Origin: Chitinophaga pinensis
Lineage (GTDB): Bacteria > Bacteroidota > Bacteroidia > Chitinophagales > Chitinophagaceae
DNA: 64,000 nucleotides
Assembly (NCBI GenBank): GCA_943333125.1
Contig: CALQSB010000001.1
Coordinates: forward strand, 1 to 64,000
Direction of reading: 5' to 3'
In this document: one piece after another, positions 27,453-36,836 of the stretch
Numbering within the stretch: position 1 is the stretch's first letter
How the letters are laid out: each line of letters opens with the position of its first letter
Made by a program: the position numbers and the translations under genes
Notes under the pieces: generated by a model
Told to the model about the DNA's origin: nothing
Database searches by the model: none
The model's input: the letters and a program-made list of their open reading frames with translations, nothing else

Positions 27453-28151
27453 ATGAAAAAAATTCACGTCATTATCATAATCTTACTGGTGGTCATATCT
27501 GATCAGCTTTTGAAGTATTATGTCAAGACCCATTTCTATCTCAATACTTCAAGTCCGGTTTTTGGTAATTGGTTTCATTTATATTTTGTTGAAAATCCAG
27601 GAATGGCCTATGGATGGAAATTTGGTGGAAACTGGGGCAAACTGGCACTTACTGTTTTTAGAATGGGGGCAGTTGTTTTTGGCGTTTTTTATATGGGAAG
27701 AATAATCAGACAACGCTATCATAAAGGTTTTATTTTTTGTGCCGCTTTGATTTTTGCCGGGGCACTTGGTAATTTAATAGACAGTTGCTTCTATGGATTA
27801 ATATTTAACAAAGGGATGATCTTTAATTCAATGATCAACGACTATATGGGTTACGACGGATTAGCAACTTTGTCCTCTAAAGGTTATGGTAAATTCCTTC
27901 ATGGAAATGTGGTAGACATGCTTTATTTTCCAGTACTCAGAGGACATTTTCCTGCTTGGCTTCCAATTTGGGGAGGCGAAGATTTTGAGTTTTTTAGACC
28001 CATATTCAATCTGGCAGATGCGGCTATTAGTGGAGGTGTGATTACTATTCTTGTATTTCAGCGTAAATTTTTTAATCACAAAAAAGAAGAAGTAAAAGAT
28101 AATCTGAATAATAAAGAAGAAATACCTGTTGTTGATACACAATTGTTATAA
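27453..28151 (+). CDS. lspA: Lipoprotein signal peptidase
   Basis: Cleaves the signal peptide of prolipoproteins at the lipidated cysteine; the window encodes many such substrates. The 232-residue protein has four membrane segments and the two catalytic Asp regions ALGNLIDSCFYG and FNLADAAISGG. A loop of about 60 residues between them is typical of the Bacteroidota version. The ATG at 27453 is chosen because a promoter lies at 27412-27443 and a longer frame to 27384 adds 23 unlikely residues. The C-terminal tail is charged and probably cytoplasmic. Confidence 0.95.
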   Translation: MKKIHVIIIILLVVISDQLLKYYVKTHFYLNTSSPVFGNWFHLYFVENPGMAYGWKFGGNWGKLALTVFRMGAVVFGVFYMGRIIRQRYHKGFIFCAALIFAGALGNLIDSCFYGLIFNKGMIFNSMINDYMGYDGLATLSSKGYGKFLHGNVVDMLYFPVLRGHFPAWLPIWGGEDFEFFRPIFNLADAAISGGVITILVFQRKFFNHKKEEVKDNLNNKEEIPVVDTQLL

Positions 28152-28246
28152 TTGATTTAACTTAGCGTCTCTTCATTTGAGCAATAAAATAGCTTAAGCT
28201 TTTTTGAAGAGATACAATATCATTATTAAAATACTAAAACACTAAT

Positions 28247-29758
28247 ATGAAACTTTTCAGTGCTTTTATTGCGCTTTTTATTTCTTCCTTATTATTTGTT
28301 TCCTGTCAAAAACAATTAAGTTTTGATGAGTCTTCAGGCACATTAAAAATCGATTCGTTATCTCCAACTCCAAAATGTTTACCCAGTTCTGTAAATGGAA
28401 CTTATATACTAGGTACCACTTTGAATTCATTAAATTATATTGATGTTCAAGTGGATGTAACGTTGCCAGGAAGTTTTGTAATTAAGACCGACACGATCAA
28501 CCACTTTTCATTTTATGGAACGGGAGAATTTCCTACAACAGGTATCAACACAGCAAGATTGTATGGTTTTGGAACACCTGATAGTTTAGCAGGAATAAAA
28601 CAATTTACCGTTTCTTATATTCATAATAACAGTGAGTGTCTTATTGATGTGGAAGTACAGGACAGTACTAGTTCTCCTAATGCGGTATACACTTTAGGTG
28701 GTGCCGGAACTAATTGTACCGGATTTACAACAGCAGGAACTTACATGCAAGGTTTGAGTACCAATTCCAGCAATACAGCTTCAATGGATGTAACTGTTAC
28801 AACAGCCGGTGCTTATAATTTATCAACTCCAGTAGTTAATGGAGTTTCTTTTTCTGCTACAGGAGCATTTACTTTAGCTAACACAGGAGTAACCTTAATT
28901 GCAAGCGGAACGCCAATAAGTGCAGGCCCATTTACTTATTCTGTAACCGGGCTTGGTGGTACAACTTGTAGCTTTGTAATCACATTTGATCCATTATCAT
29001 CTCCTGCAGTATTTACGCTTGGAGGTTCACCTGGAGGTTGTACAGGTGTTGTGCCATCTGGAAGTTATGATGTTGGTGTTGCTATGAATAGTTCTAACAC
29101 GGCTACAATAGATGTTACCGTAACCACGCCGGGTAGTTATCAGATTTCTACCAATAATAATAATGGTGTAGTTTTTACAGCTTCAGGAGTGTTCACTGCA
29201 ACAGGTCCACAACAGGTAATTTTATCTGCTTCAGGAACACCTACTGCCTCAGGACCTTTTGATTATAATGTTTCAAGTGCTGGTGGAAGCCCTTGTATAC
29301 TTACCATTACTTACACTGCACCGGTTAATAATTTTATTACCTGCAGAATGAATGACGTCTTTACCACGTTTAATGTAAATTCAACCGCAGGATTAACTAA
29401 TTCAGCAGGATCTTCTATTTTAAGTATTGATGGGGATTCTTCTACTTCTACTACATCCAGTATTAATTTATATATACAGAAAGATCAGGGAGGGGCGATA
29501 TTACCAGCTACTTATAATGTAAATCAATTTGCTTCAGGAATCAGCGTTTCCAGTGATTATTATTTCAATTCCACGACTACTTATAGTGTAGCAACGGATC
29601 CTATGAATCAATCACAAACGCCTGGATTTACTATTACTATTTCAACCTTGACCTTAACTAGATGCACAGGAACATTTGAGGGGACATTGCTGGGACCAGC
29701 ACCAACTTTTTTGCCAATAATTGTAACCCAAGGTACATTTGATGTGCCCAGGCAATAA
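28247..29758 (+). CDS. Surface lipoprotein with three tandem Cys-paired repeats
   Basis: I do not recognise a named family. The 503-residue protein has a lipobox with Cys20. Three repeats of about 100 residues follow: 44-150, 157-258 and 265-360. Each starts near a cysteine and ends near a second one (44/131, 157/241, 265/350), and each carries a pattern like NSSNTATIDVTVTTPGSYQI then GTPxxxGPF. They look like Ig-like beta sandwiches with one disulfide each. The C-terminal 140 residues are a different domain starting FITCRMNDVFTTF and ending VTQGTFDVP, like small Bacteroidota lipoproteins. A surface adhesin or scaffold role is only a guess. Confidence 0.8.
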   Translation: MKLFSAFIALFISSLLFVSCQKQLSFDESSGTLKIDSLSPTPKCLPSSVNGTYILGTTLNSLNYIDVQVDVTLPGSFVIKTDTINHFSFYGTGEFPTTGINTARLYGFGTPDSLAGIKQFTVSYIHNNSECLIDVEVQDSTSSPNAVYTLGGAGTNCTGFTTAGTYMQGLSTNSSNTASMDVTVTTAGAYNLSTPVVNGVSFSATGAFTLANTGVTLIASGTPISAGPFTYSVTGLGGTTCSFVITFDPLSSPAVFTLGGSPGGCTGVVPSGSYDVGVAMNSSNTATIDVTVTTPGSYQISTNNNNGVVFTASGVFTATGPQQVILSASGTPTASGPFDYNVSSAGGSPCILTITYTAPVNNFITCRMNDVFTTFNVNSTAGLTNSAGSSILSIDGDSSTSTTSSINLYIQKDQGGAILPATYNVNQFASGISVSSDYYFNSTTTYSVATDPMNQSQTPGFTITISTLTLTRCTGTFEGTLLGPAPTFLPIIVTQGTFDVPRQ

Positions 29759-29774
29759 TCGATTTTTATATCAT

Positions 29775-29816
29775 AGAAAAGCCGTTTCAATTGAAACGGC
29801 TTTTCTGTTTTTTATT
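29775..29816. terminator. Bidirectional terminator between the repeat lipoprotein and fumC
   Basis: AGAAAAGCCGTTTCAA (29775-29790) and its exact inverse complement (29791-29806) make a 32-base perfect palindrome, followed by TGTTTTTTATT. It fits the end of the plus-strand lipoprotein gene, and its A-run on the other side may also serve fumC. Confidence 0.9.
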
Positions 29817-29849
29817 AACACGGTCAGCTTTCAACGACTGTATCAACGA

Positions 29850-31247
29850 TTAAATATTTCCTACCATATTTGCAGGAATCACCCATTGATCAAATTCTTC
29901 GGGAGTTAAATAATTTAATTTAACGGCCATCTCTTTCAAAGTGGTTCCTTCTTTATGTGCCTTCTGTGCAATTTCAGCAGCTTTGTAATAACCAATTTTA
30001 GTATTCAAAGCCGTTACCAGCATTAATGAATTATCGACATGTTTTTTGATATTGCTTTCAATAGGTTCAATACCTACCGCACATTTATCATTGAAAGAAA
30101 CACAACCATCACCAATCAATCTGGCGCTGTGTAAAAAATTATAAATCATCACGGGTTTAAATACATTCAGTTCAAAATGTCCGTTACTGCCGCCAATACC
30201 AATGGTTACATCATTTCCCATGACCTGAGCCGCAATCATGGTCAGCGCCTCGCACTGTGTTGGATTTACTTTTCCAGGCATGATAGAAGATCCTGGTTCG
30301 TTATCCGGAATAAATAATTCACCAATACCACTTCTTGGACCAGATGAAAGCATTCGGATGTCATTGGCAATTTTCATTAAACTTACGGCTACCATTTTTA
30401 AAGCACCATGAGTTTCAACAATAGCATCATGAGCGGCTAATGCTTCGAATTTATTTTCGGCGGTAATAAAAGGCAATCCCGTTAAAGAAGCAATGTGCTT
30501 TGCTACATTTTCAGAATAGTTTTCAGGTGTGTTGATGCCTGTACCTACAGCGGTTCCGCCTAATGCCAATTCGCTAAGATGTGATAATGTATTTTTAATG
30601 GCTTTGATAGCATGATTTAACTGTGATACATAGCCGCTGAATTCCTGTCCAACTGTTAATGGCGTCGCATCCATGAAATGTGTTCTTCCAATTTTAACCA
30701 CATGCATGAACTGCTTACTTTTTGCCGCTAAAGTATCTCTTAGTTTTTCGATACCCGGTAATGTAGTTTCAATCAATATTTTATAAGCTGCAATGTGCAT
30801 CGCAGTGGGGAAGGTGTCATTACTGGATTGAGATTTATTTACATCATCGTTAGGATGAAGAAATTTTTCTTTGTCGTTGAGGCTTCCGCCTTTCAATACA
30901 TGTCCTCTGTAGGCAACCACTTCATTTACATTCATATTACTTTGAGTGCCACTTCCTGTTTGCCATACCACTAATGGAAAGTAGTCATTAAGTTTTCCAT
31001 CAATAATTTCATCGCAAACTTTTCCAATCAAATCAGTTTTTTCTTGCGTTAATACTCCGGCTTCGCAATTGGTAATAGCTGCAGCTTTTTTTAAATAGGC
31101 AAAGGCAGTGATAATTTCCTTAGGCATTTTATTGATGTCCTGAGCAATTTTAAAATTATCAATGCTTCTTTGAGTTTGAGCGCCATAGTAAGCATCTGAA
31201 GGAACGCTTACTTCGCCCATGGTGTCTTTTTCAATTCTGAATGGCAT
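29850..31247 (-). CDS. fumC: Class II fumarate hydratase
   Basis: Reversibly hydrates fumarate to malate in the citric acid cycle. The 465-residue protein has the family signature [16 protein letters not shown] with the mobile catalytic serine loop, [14 protein letters not shown], and [20 protein letters not shown]. Length and motifs are normal. It is the last gene of a minus-strand operon that begins with gltX, 10 bases after the enoyl-CoA hydratase gene. Confidence 0.97.
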   Translation of the reverse strand: MPFRIEKDTMGEVSVPSDAYYGAQTQRSIDNFKIAQDINKMPKEIITAFAYLKKAAAITNCEAGVLTQEKTDLIGKVCDEIIDGKLNDYFPLVVWQTGSGTQSNMNVNEVVAYRGHVLKGGSLNDKEKFLHPNDDVNKSQSSNDTFPTAMHIAAYKILIETTLPGIEKLRDTLAAKSKQFMHVVKIGRTHFMDATPLTVGQEFSGYVSQLNHAIKAIKNTLSHLSELALGGTAVGTGINTPENYSENVAKHIASLTGLPFITAENKFEALAAHDAIVETHGALKMVAVSLMKIANDIRMLSSGPRSGIGELFIPDNEPGSSIMPGKVNPTQCEALTMIAAQVMGNDVTIGIGGSNGHFELNVFKPVMIYNFLHSARLIGDGCVSFNDKCAVGIEPIESNIKKHVDNSLMLVTALNTKIGYYKAAEIAQKAHKEGTTLKEMAVKLNYLTPEEFDQWVIPANMVGNI

Positions 31248-31257
31248 AATGTATTTT

Positions 31258-32052
31258 TTAATTTCCTTTAAAAATAGCTTTTCTTTTTTCCAGAAAAGCA
31301 GTAGTTCCTTCTTTCATATCTTCTGTGTTGAAGCAATCTCCGAAAGATTCTGCTTCTTTATCAAAACCAGATTTTCCATTGGTAAATGCACTGTCGCTTA
31401 GTACAGCAGTATTTACACAGTCAATAATTTTGCTGATGGCAATTGGTGCTTTGGATTGTATGATTTGCAAAATCTCTGTTGCCTTTATTAATAAATTTTC
31501 GGTAGAGGTTACATGATTTACCAGCTTTAATTGCAATGCTTCATTGGCATCAACCATTTGTGCGGTCATTTGCAATTCCATGCTTTTTCCTTTTCCTATT
31601 AATTGTGTTAATCGCTGTGTGCCACCATATCCCGGTATCAATCCGAGGTTTACTTCTGGCTGACCAAACTTAGCATTCTCACTGCATATTCTGAAATGAC
31701 AGGCCATTGCCAGCTCACATCCGCCACCGAGCGCAAATCCATTTACAGCGGCAATTACAGGCTTCGGAGAATTTTCTATTTTTGAAAAAATAACCTGGCC
31801 TCGTTTTGAAAGCGCCATTGCTTCTGAATGCGTATAATTTGCAAACTCAGCAATATCGGCTCCTGCCACAAATGCCTTTGATCCGGAACCAGTAATAATC
31901 ACCGACTTTATTTCTGAATTTCTGTACACTTCATCCATTGCACTATCGATATCTGTGAACACTTCTTTATTAAGCGCATTCATTTTATCTGGGCGATTAA
32001 TGGTAATCGTGAAAATTCCATTTTCAATATGAGTTAAAATTGTGGTGTACAT
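31258..32052 (-). CDS. Enoyl-CoA hydratase/isomerase family protein
   Basis: The 264-residue crotonase-fold protein has the oxyanion-hole segments [11 protein letters not shown] and [19 protein letters not shown]. Both acidic residues used by true hydratases are present: Glu in [20 protein letters not shown] and Glu in [11 protein letters not shown]. It is thus likely an active enoyl-CoA hydratase of beta-oxidation or amino-acid breakdown. The gene sits between the B12-binding protein (15 bases upstream) and fumC (10 bases downstream). Confidence 0.93.
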   Translation of the reverse strand: MYTTILTHIENGIFTITINRPDKMNALNKEVFTDIDSAMDEVYRNSEIKSVIITGSGSKAFVAGADIAEFANYTHSEAMALSKRGQVIFSKIENSPKPVIAAVNGFALGGGCELAMACHFRICSENAKFGQPEVNLGLIPGYGGTQRLTQLIGKGKSMELQMTAQMVDANEALQLKLVNHVTSTENLLIKATEILQIIQSKAPIAISKIIDCVNTAVLSDSAFTNGKSGFDKEAESFGDCFNTEDMKEGTTAFLEKRKAIFKGN

Positions 32053-32067
32053 AACTATTAGATTAAT

Positions 32068-32475
32068 TTAAAAATTTCTGTTTTCTTTTACCCAGGATTT
32101 TATATAGTCTGCAATTTCTGTTGTAGTTGTTCCTGGTGCAAATAATTGTCCAACACCCATCGTACTTAATTGCAGCATATCTTCTTCAGGAATAATACCG
32201 CCACCGGTGAGCAACACATCATTCATGTTTTTTTCTTTCATTAATGCAATTATTTTTGGAAATATAGTCATGTGGGCACCACTTAAAATACTCACTCCAA
32301 TAGCGTCCACATCTTCCTGTAGTGCTGCATTTACAACCATTTCAGGGGTTTGTCTTAAGCCTGTGTAAATTACTTCCATACCGGCATCACGTAATGAAGT
32401 GGCGATTACTTTTGCACCTCGGTCATGACCATCCAAACCAACTTTTGCTACTAATACTCTGATAGGTCTTTGCAT
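32068..32475 (-). CDS. Stand-alone cobalamin-binding subunit of an acyl-CoA mutase
   Basis: The 135-residue protein consists only of the B12-binding domain found at the C-terminus of methylmalonyl-CoA mutase. The lower-ligand motif LDGHDRG has His17, followed by SILSGAHM and [13 protein letters not shown], which bind the cobalamin tail. Separate small subunits occur in methylmalonyl-CoA, ethylmalonyl-CoA and 2-hydroxyisobutyryl-CoA mutases; the large subunit is not in the window. The window also has the epimerase (17278), which makes the methylmalonyl-CoA route likely. It starts 2 bases after gltX ends. Confidence 0.92.
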   Translation of the reverse strand: MQRPIRVLVAKVGLDGHDRGAKVIATSLRDAGMEVIYTGLRQTPEMVVNAALQEDVDAIGVSILSGAHMTIFPKIIALMKEKNMNDVLLTGGGIIPEEDMLQLSTMGVGQLFAPGTTTTEIADYIKSWVKENRNF

Positions 32476-32477
32476 AA

Positions 32478-34013
32478 TTAACTGTTTAATAATGTTAATG
32501 CATTTTTGATACGAAGTATTGTTTCTTCTTTTTCAATCAAATGAGCGATTTCGAAAACTGCCGGGCCAAATTTTCCTCCCACCAGCATGATACGCATGGG
32601 TAGTTGTAATTCTCCTGGTTTGATATTCATTTCTGCGGCCAGATTTTTAAATGCATTTTCTATATCTGCTGTTGTCCATGAAATCTCATCCATTTTTTTA
32701 GAGAAGGTTTCAAAGAAATTCGTTTTAGCTTCATTCCATTTTGGTTTGATAGTATCTAAATCTAATTTTTCAGGTGCCTGGAAAAAATATACAGCTTGTT
32801 CATAGAAGTCTGGAATCAATGCACATCTTTCTTTTACCAAATCAATGATTTTTTTCAAAAAGACTTCATCGTTGATAGTGATGTCTTTATTTTTGAACAA
32901 GTCATTTACTAATGGGAATAAATAATCTGCGGATGAATTTTTTATCCATTCGTGATTGAACCATTTTGCTTTTTCATAATCAAATTTAGCTCCACTTTTA
33001 TGGACTCTTTCTATAGAAAAATCATTGATAAATTCTTCCATTGAAAACAACTCTTGTTCTTTACCACTATTCCATCCGAGCATGGCGAGTAAATTAATAA
33101 AAGCTTCAGGTAAAAATCCTTTCTCTTTAAATCCTTCAGTGAATTCATTATTTCTGGGATCGGTCCAGTTCATCGCATACACAGGAAATCCAAATTTGGC
33201 ACCATCGCGCTTGCTCAATTTTCCATTGGGTCCCAATATTAATGGTAAGTGAGCCCATTGGGGCATTTTATTTAAGCCAAACAAATATTTCCAAAGCAGA
33301 ATATGCACGGGAGCGCTGCTCAGCCATTCTTCACCTCTGAAGGCATGTGTAATTTTCATTAAATAATCATCCACTACAACTGCGAGATGATAGGTGGGCA
33401 TGCCATCAGCTTTAAGCAGCACTTTGTCATCCACAACATTAGAATCAAAACTTACTTCATGATGTATCATGTCGTGAAAAGTGATGATTTCATTTTCTGG
33501 AATTTTTATACGAATGACGTAAGGCGTTTTCTCCTCGATTAATTTTTCAACTTCAGAAGAAAGTAAAGTCAGTGAATTTTTCATCTTCTTTCTGATTCGT
33601 GAATCATATTGAGGTGAAGAATTTTCTTCTGTTTTGAAATCCAATCGCATTTGTTCTAATTGCTGTGTTGTATCGAATGCATAATAAGCATGACCATCTT
33701 TAATGAGTTGTTCGGCATACTCACGATACATTTCTTTTCTTTCACTTTGGCGGTAAGGACCAAAAGCGCCTGGTTTTGCAGGGCTTTCATCAGGAATCAT
33801 ACCACACCATTCCAGGCAATCGTAGATATATTGTTCGGCACCTTCTACAAATCTTGTTTGATCGGTGTCTTCAATTCTTAGAATAAAATCACCACTATGT
33901 TTTCTGGCAAAAAGATAATTGTATAACACGGTACGGACTCCACCGAGATGTAATCCTCCGGTTGGACTTGGCGCAAATCTTACCCTCACTTTTCCAAAGC
34001 TGTTGTTCATCAT
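32478..34013 (-). CDS. gltX: Glutamyl-tRNA synthetase
   Basis: Charges tRNA-Glu with glutamate. The 511-residue class I synthetase has the HIGH-type motif [20 protein letters not shown] at residues 14-33 and the KMSKS-type motif [14 protein letters not shown]. Both ATG codons at 34013 and 34010 could start it; the protein is the usual length either way. It heads the operon gltX, B12-binding protein, enoyl-CoA hydratase, fumC, an odd functional mix that may reflect growth-rate control more than a shared pathway. Confidence 0.97.
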   Translation of the reverse strand: MMNNSFGKVRVRFAPSPTGGLHLGGVRTVLYNYLFARKHSGDFILRIEDTDQTRFVEGAEQYIYDCLEWCGMIPDESPAKPGAFGPYRQSERKEMYREYAEQLIKDGHAYYAFDTTQQLEQMRLDFKTEENSSPQYDSRIRKKMKNSLTLLSSEVEKLIEEKTPYVIRIKIPENEIITFHDMIHHEVSFDSNVVDDKVLLKADGMPTYHLAVVVDDYLMKITHAFRGEEWLSSAPVHILLWKYLFGLNKMPQWAHLPLILGPNGKLSKRDGAKFGFPVYAMNWTDPRNNEFTEGFKEKGFLPEAFINLLAMLGWNSGKEQELFSMEEFINDFSIERVHKSGAKFDYEKAKWFNHEWIKNSSADYLFPLVNDLFKNKDITINDEVFLKKIIDLVKERCALIPDFYEQAVYFFQAPEKLDLDTIKPKWNEAKTNFFETFSKKMDEISWTTADIENAFKNLAAEMNIKPGELQLPMRIMLVGGKFGPAVFEIAHLIEKEETILRIKNALTLLNS

Positions 34014-34105
34014 AAAAGTCTATTTTTTGCGAATTTTGCTTCGCAGTGCAAAGATAAGTTTTGAGGGAGGTTTTGGGGAGAAATTTTTCTGCTGGTAAAG
34101 ATTGT

Positions 34106-34288
34106 TCCAAAGGTTTAATAAGTTCAAGAAGTTCAAAAGGTTATCAAGCATTTCTTCTCGGCAATGTCTCCTGAAAGGGACGTTGCGTATCTGATTAGCG
34201 GAATATTTTGATCTAAAGGTTTCATGAGTTCAATAGGTTCAATAGTCGATAACCTTTTGAACAAATTGAACCTTTCAAACCTCTTGAA
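34106..34288. repeat. Repeat module with nested hairpins between gltX and deoD
   Basis: The 275-base gap contains degenerate repeats like GTTCAAAAGGTT in both directions. GTTCAAAAGGTTATC at 34131-34145 has a perfect inverted copy at 34248-34262. Inside this outer pair lies a second hairpin, GCAATGTCTC (34161-34170) pairing with GGGACGTTGC (34177-34186), which occurs in three more places in the window. The module abuts the deoD stop codon. Confidence 0.75.
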
Positions 34289-34996
34289 CTACATTTTAAT
34301 CGCTGCTTCCAACGCCAGCGTAATCATCGGATTCAAAGATTTTTCTCTTTCGTCGGCAGAAATTTGTTCATGAGTGGGAATCACATCAGAAATAGTAAGC
34401 AGTGTTGCTGCAGTTTTTCCTAAAGTTTGAGCATTTGCAAATAATGCAAAAGCTTCCATTTCTACAGCCATACATTTATGTTCGTCAACAATAGCAGGCA
34501 TAGCAGGATTTTTTCTGTAAAAAATATCGCTGGAATGAATGGCGCCTGATCTTAAAGTTGTTTGTAATTCACGTGCTGTTTCATTGATGATATCAAATGC
34601 TTTTCCCTGATGTGAAATGCTGTTACCTTCAATATCAAAAGCATATTTGGCATAAGTGGATTCGCTGCAGGCGATATCCACATTGATGAGATCATATAAT
34701 TTTATATCAGTATGATAAGAACCTGCAGTGCCGATTCTGATGATACATTCCACTCCATATTCATTAAACAATTCGTAAGAATATATGCCGATAGAAGGAC
34801 AGCCCATCCCGCTGGCGCCGATGGTTATTTTCACATCTTTATAAGTACCAGTATAAAAAAATACGTTTCTTGTAGTGCTGACCAACTTAGGATCGGTGAG
34901 CCACTTTTCGGCTATATATTTTGCTCTCAAAGGATCTCCCGGCATTAAAACAACTGGGGCTATTTCTCCAAATTTTGCGCTGATATGAACACTCAT
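34289..34996 (-). CDS. deoD: Purine-nucleoside phosphorylase (DeoD type)
   Basis: Splits purine nucleosides with phosphate to give the free base and ribose 1-phosphate. The 235-residue hexameric-type enzyme has MPGDPLRAKYIAEKWL, the phosphate and ribose site GASGMGCPSIGIYSYELF, RIGTAGSY, AVEMEAFALF and the catalytic Asp in LLTISDVIPTHE. With upp (51745) and ade (52947) the window carries a small purine and pyrimidine salvage set. Confidence 0.96.
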   Translation of the reverse strand: MSVHISAKFGEIAPVVLMPGDPLRAKYIAEKWLTDPKLVSTTRNVFFYTGTYKDVKITIGASGMGCPSIGIYSYELFNEYGVECIIRIGTAGSYHTDIKLYDLINVDIACSESTYAKYAFDIEGNSISHQGKAFDIINETARELQTTLRSGAIHSSDIFYRKNPAMPAIVDEHKCMAVEMEAFALFANAQTLGKTAATLLTISDVIPTHEQISADEREKSLNPMITLALEAAIKM

Positions 34997-35059
34997 TATA
35001 TTTTTTTAATCGTGAAGATATTCAATTTTATTTAATGAATTTATTTAAGAGGAGGATAA

Positions 35060-35090
35060 AAAAATGCTGCATTCATTTTGAATGCAGCAT
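35060..35090 (-). terminator. Terminator of the lipoprotein gene at 35110
   Basis: ATGCTGCATTCA (35064-35075) pairs with TGAATGCAGCAT (35079-35090) around a 3-base loop. Read on the minus strand the hairpin is followed by a run of T, and it lies 20 bases after the stop codon. Confidence 0.85.
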
Positions 35091-35109
35091 CACTATATAA
35101 AAAAATATT

Positions 35110-35949
35110 TTAAGGAAGAGTAATGGTTCTTGTGCTATATCCATCAATTGAAATGGTAGCTAAATTATCACAAAGTCCATTTCCAAAATCCAGTGTGGCA
35201 AAATGAGTAGGCCCCTGAAATCTTATAGAACCCTGATCAACATGATCGCAACTCACTCTTTTGTGTAAAGGTATTTCAATAATGGCGTCACGGGTATTGC
35301 CAGAAGCGTTTGTAACCTGAGACGAGCCGGTAATGGTATATCCATCATCTAGTAAATAATGAGGGGTATTGCCGCCATCAGACTGAGTAATTTGTTTTAA
35401 TCCGCTATGAAGCCAGAATCGTCCATCGGGTGCTGTGATTTTTCCATTTACTACCTGACGTGTCCAGCTTATTATATTGTTTGTTGTGGTATTTGTCCAG
35501 GTAATTATTCCTTCTTTGTGATAACCATTTACATAATATTGATCAAAGGTCATTACTGCTGTACTACCGGTTAATCTGAAAGAATCTGACAATAAGATGT
35601 GAATAATTCCGGAACGGGTTATATTGGAATTAGGGTTAGTGCATCCTGTTCCAAAATCTAAAGTAATGGTTTTTGGAAAGGCACCTTGAGAAACGACAAC
35701 GCTGGCGCAACTATTAGTACCAGAATTAATCATAGGTGCTTTATTACCTGATAAGCCAGCAGTTTCAATTGTTTCTTCTAAAATATTATTGGCATCATCA
35801 GTTAAGCTTTCACTGATAGCTTGCTTTCCAGACAAATCGAAAGTGGTTTCAATTTCTCCATCACCAATCGTTTTGTCTTTTTTGCATGAAGAGAATCCGA
35901 TTAAAGTAAATCCTGCGGCAATTACTAATAATAATTTTTTTGGTTGCAT
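35110..35949 (-). CDS. Uncharacterised lipoprotein
   Basis: A 279-residue exported protein, with a lipobox at GFSSC (Cys22). The body has LSGKQAISESLTDDANNILE, then a beta-rich domain with a repeated pattern around ITLDFGTGCTNPNSNITRSG and ATLDFGNGLCDNLATISID. The similar F-G-x-G-C/LC units suggest an internal duplication. I cannot assign a known family; similar lipoproteins of unknown function are common in Chitinophagales. It has its own terminator and is divergent from the deacetylase at 36016. Confidence 0.78.
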   Translation of the reverse strand: MQPKKLLLVIAAGFTLIGFSSCKKDKTIGDGEIETTFDLSGKQAISESLTDDANNILEETIETAGLSGNKAPMINSGTNSCASVVVSQGAFPKTITLDFGTGCTNPNSNITRSGIIHILLSDSFRLTGSTAVMTFDQYYVNGYHKEGIITWTNTTTNNIISWTRQVVNGKITAPDGRFWLHSGLKQITQSDGGNTPHYLLDDGYTITGSSQVTNASGNTRDAIIEIPLHKRVSCDHVDQGSIRFQGPTHFATLDFGNGLCDNLATISIDGYSTRTITLP

Positions 35950-36015
35950 AATTTATAATTTTGTATTTAAGAAGACTGAAGATATAAATCATAGTTAATA
36001 AATAAAAGGAATCTA

Positions 36016-36651
36016 TTGTTATATTTTGTTAAAACACCGAATTGGTTTTCATTATTTTTCAAAAAAAGAATTTGGAAAATAAAGACAAACGAGCGCAGGC
36101 TATATCTAACATTTGATGATGGTCCTCATCCGTTAATCACTTCATTTGTTTTAGACGAATTGAAAAAGCATCAGGCGAAGGCAACTTTTTTTTGTATTGG
36201 AGATAATGTTGTAAAATATCCGGAAGTTTACAAAAGAATTATTGATGAAGGGCATGCTGTAGGTAATCATACCTTCAATCATTTAAATGGTTGGAAGACA
36301 GATGATAAAATTTATTTAGACAATATAGATAAAGCGAAAAAAATTATTGACAGTGATTTGTTTAGGCCTCCTTATGGAAGAATAACAAGTTTTCAAATCA
36401 GGCAATTGGGCATGAACCGGTTTAAATTAAAAACAATCATGTGGACAGTATTAAGTGGAGATTTTGACAATAATATTTCTAAAGATGCTTGTAAAGAGAA
36501 TGTAATACTAAATGCAGTCAATGGTTCGATTGTAGTATTTCATGACAGTGAGAAGGCAAATGAAAGAATGCGGTATGCACTTCCTGAAGTGTTGAATCAC
36601 TTTTCTAAACAAGGATTTGTGTTCAATAAAATAACTAAAGAAATATTGTAA
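36016..36651 (+). CDS. NodB-family polysaccharide deacetylase
   Basis: The 211-residue protein carries the metal-dependent carbohydrate esterase 4 fold. Motif 1 YLTFDDGPHP, motif 2 GNHTFNHLNG (the H-xxx-H metal site), motif 3 LFRPPYGR and motif 5 IVVFHDSEKA are all present. It could remove acetyl groups from peptidoglycan or another cell-wall glycan. No signal peptide is visible. The start is a TTG at 36016, because no ATG precedes motif 1 and the MLYFVKTPNWF beginning is typical of related proteins. Confidence 0.9.
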   Translation: MLYFVKTPNWFSLFFKKRIWKIKTNERRLYLTFDDGPHPLITSFVLDELKKHQAKATFFCIGDNVVKYPEVYKRIIDEGHAVGNHTFNHLNGWKTDDKIYLDNIDKAKKIIDSDLFRPPYGRITSFQIRQLGMNRFKLKTIMWTVLSGDFDNNISKDACKENVILNAVNGSIVVFHDSEKANERMRYALPEVLNHFSKQGFVFNKITKEIL

Positions 36652-36661
36652 AAAAAAGAAA

Positions 36662-36692
36662 GGCCTGAGTAGAAACTCTGGCCCGTTTTTAA
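36662..36692 (+). terminator. Weak terminator after the deacetylase gene
   Basis: GGCC-T-GAGT (36662-36670) pairs with ACTC-T-GGCC (36675-36683) with one T-T mismatch, followed by CGTTTTTAAT. It fits the end of the deacetylase transcript but is weaker than others in the window. Confidence 0.5.
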
Positions 36693-36836
36693 TCCGTACC
36701 CTATGAAAACTGTAAACAAGATAAGTAGTTTAATGTGGTTTACCAATATATCTTTTTGAATATGTATAACACATTTTAAATGCGCTTGAATTACGACAAG
36801 TGCTATTATGGATTTTGACGTTTTAATTAAATAATC

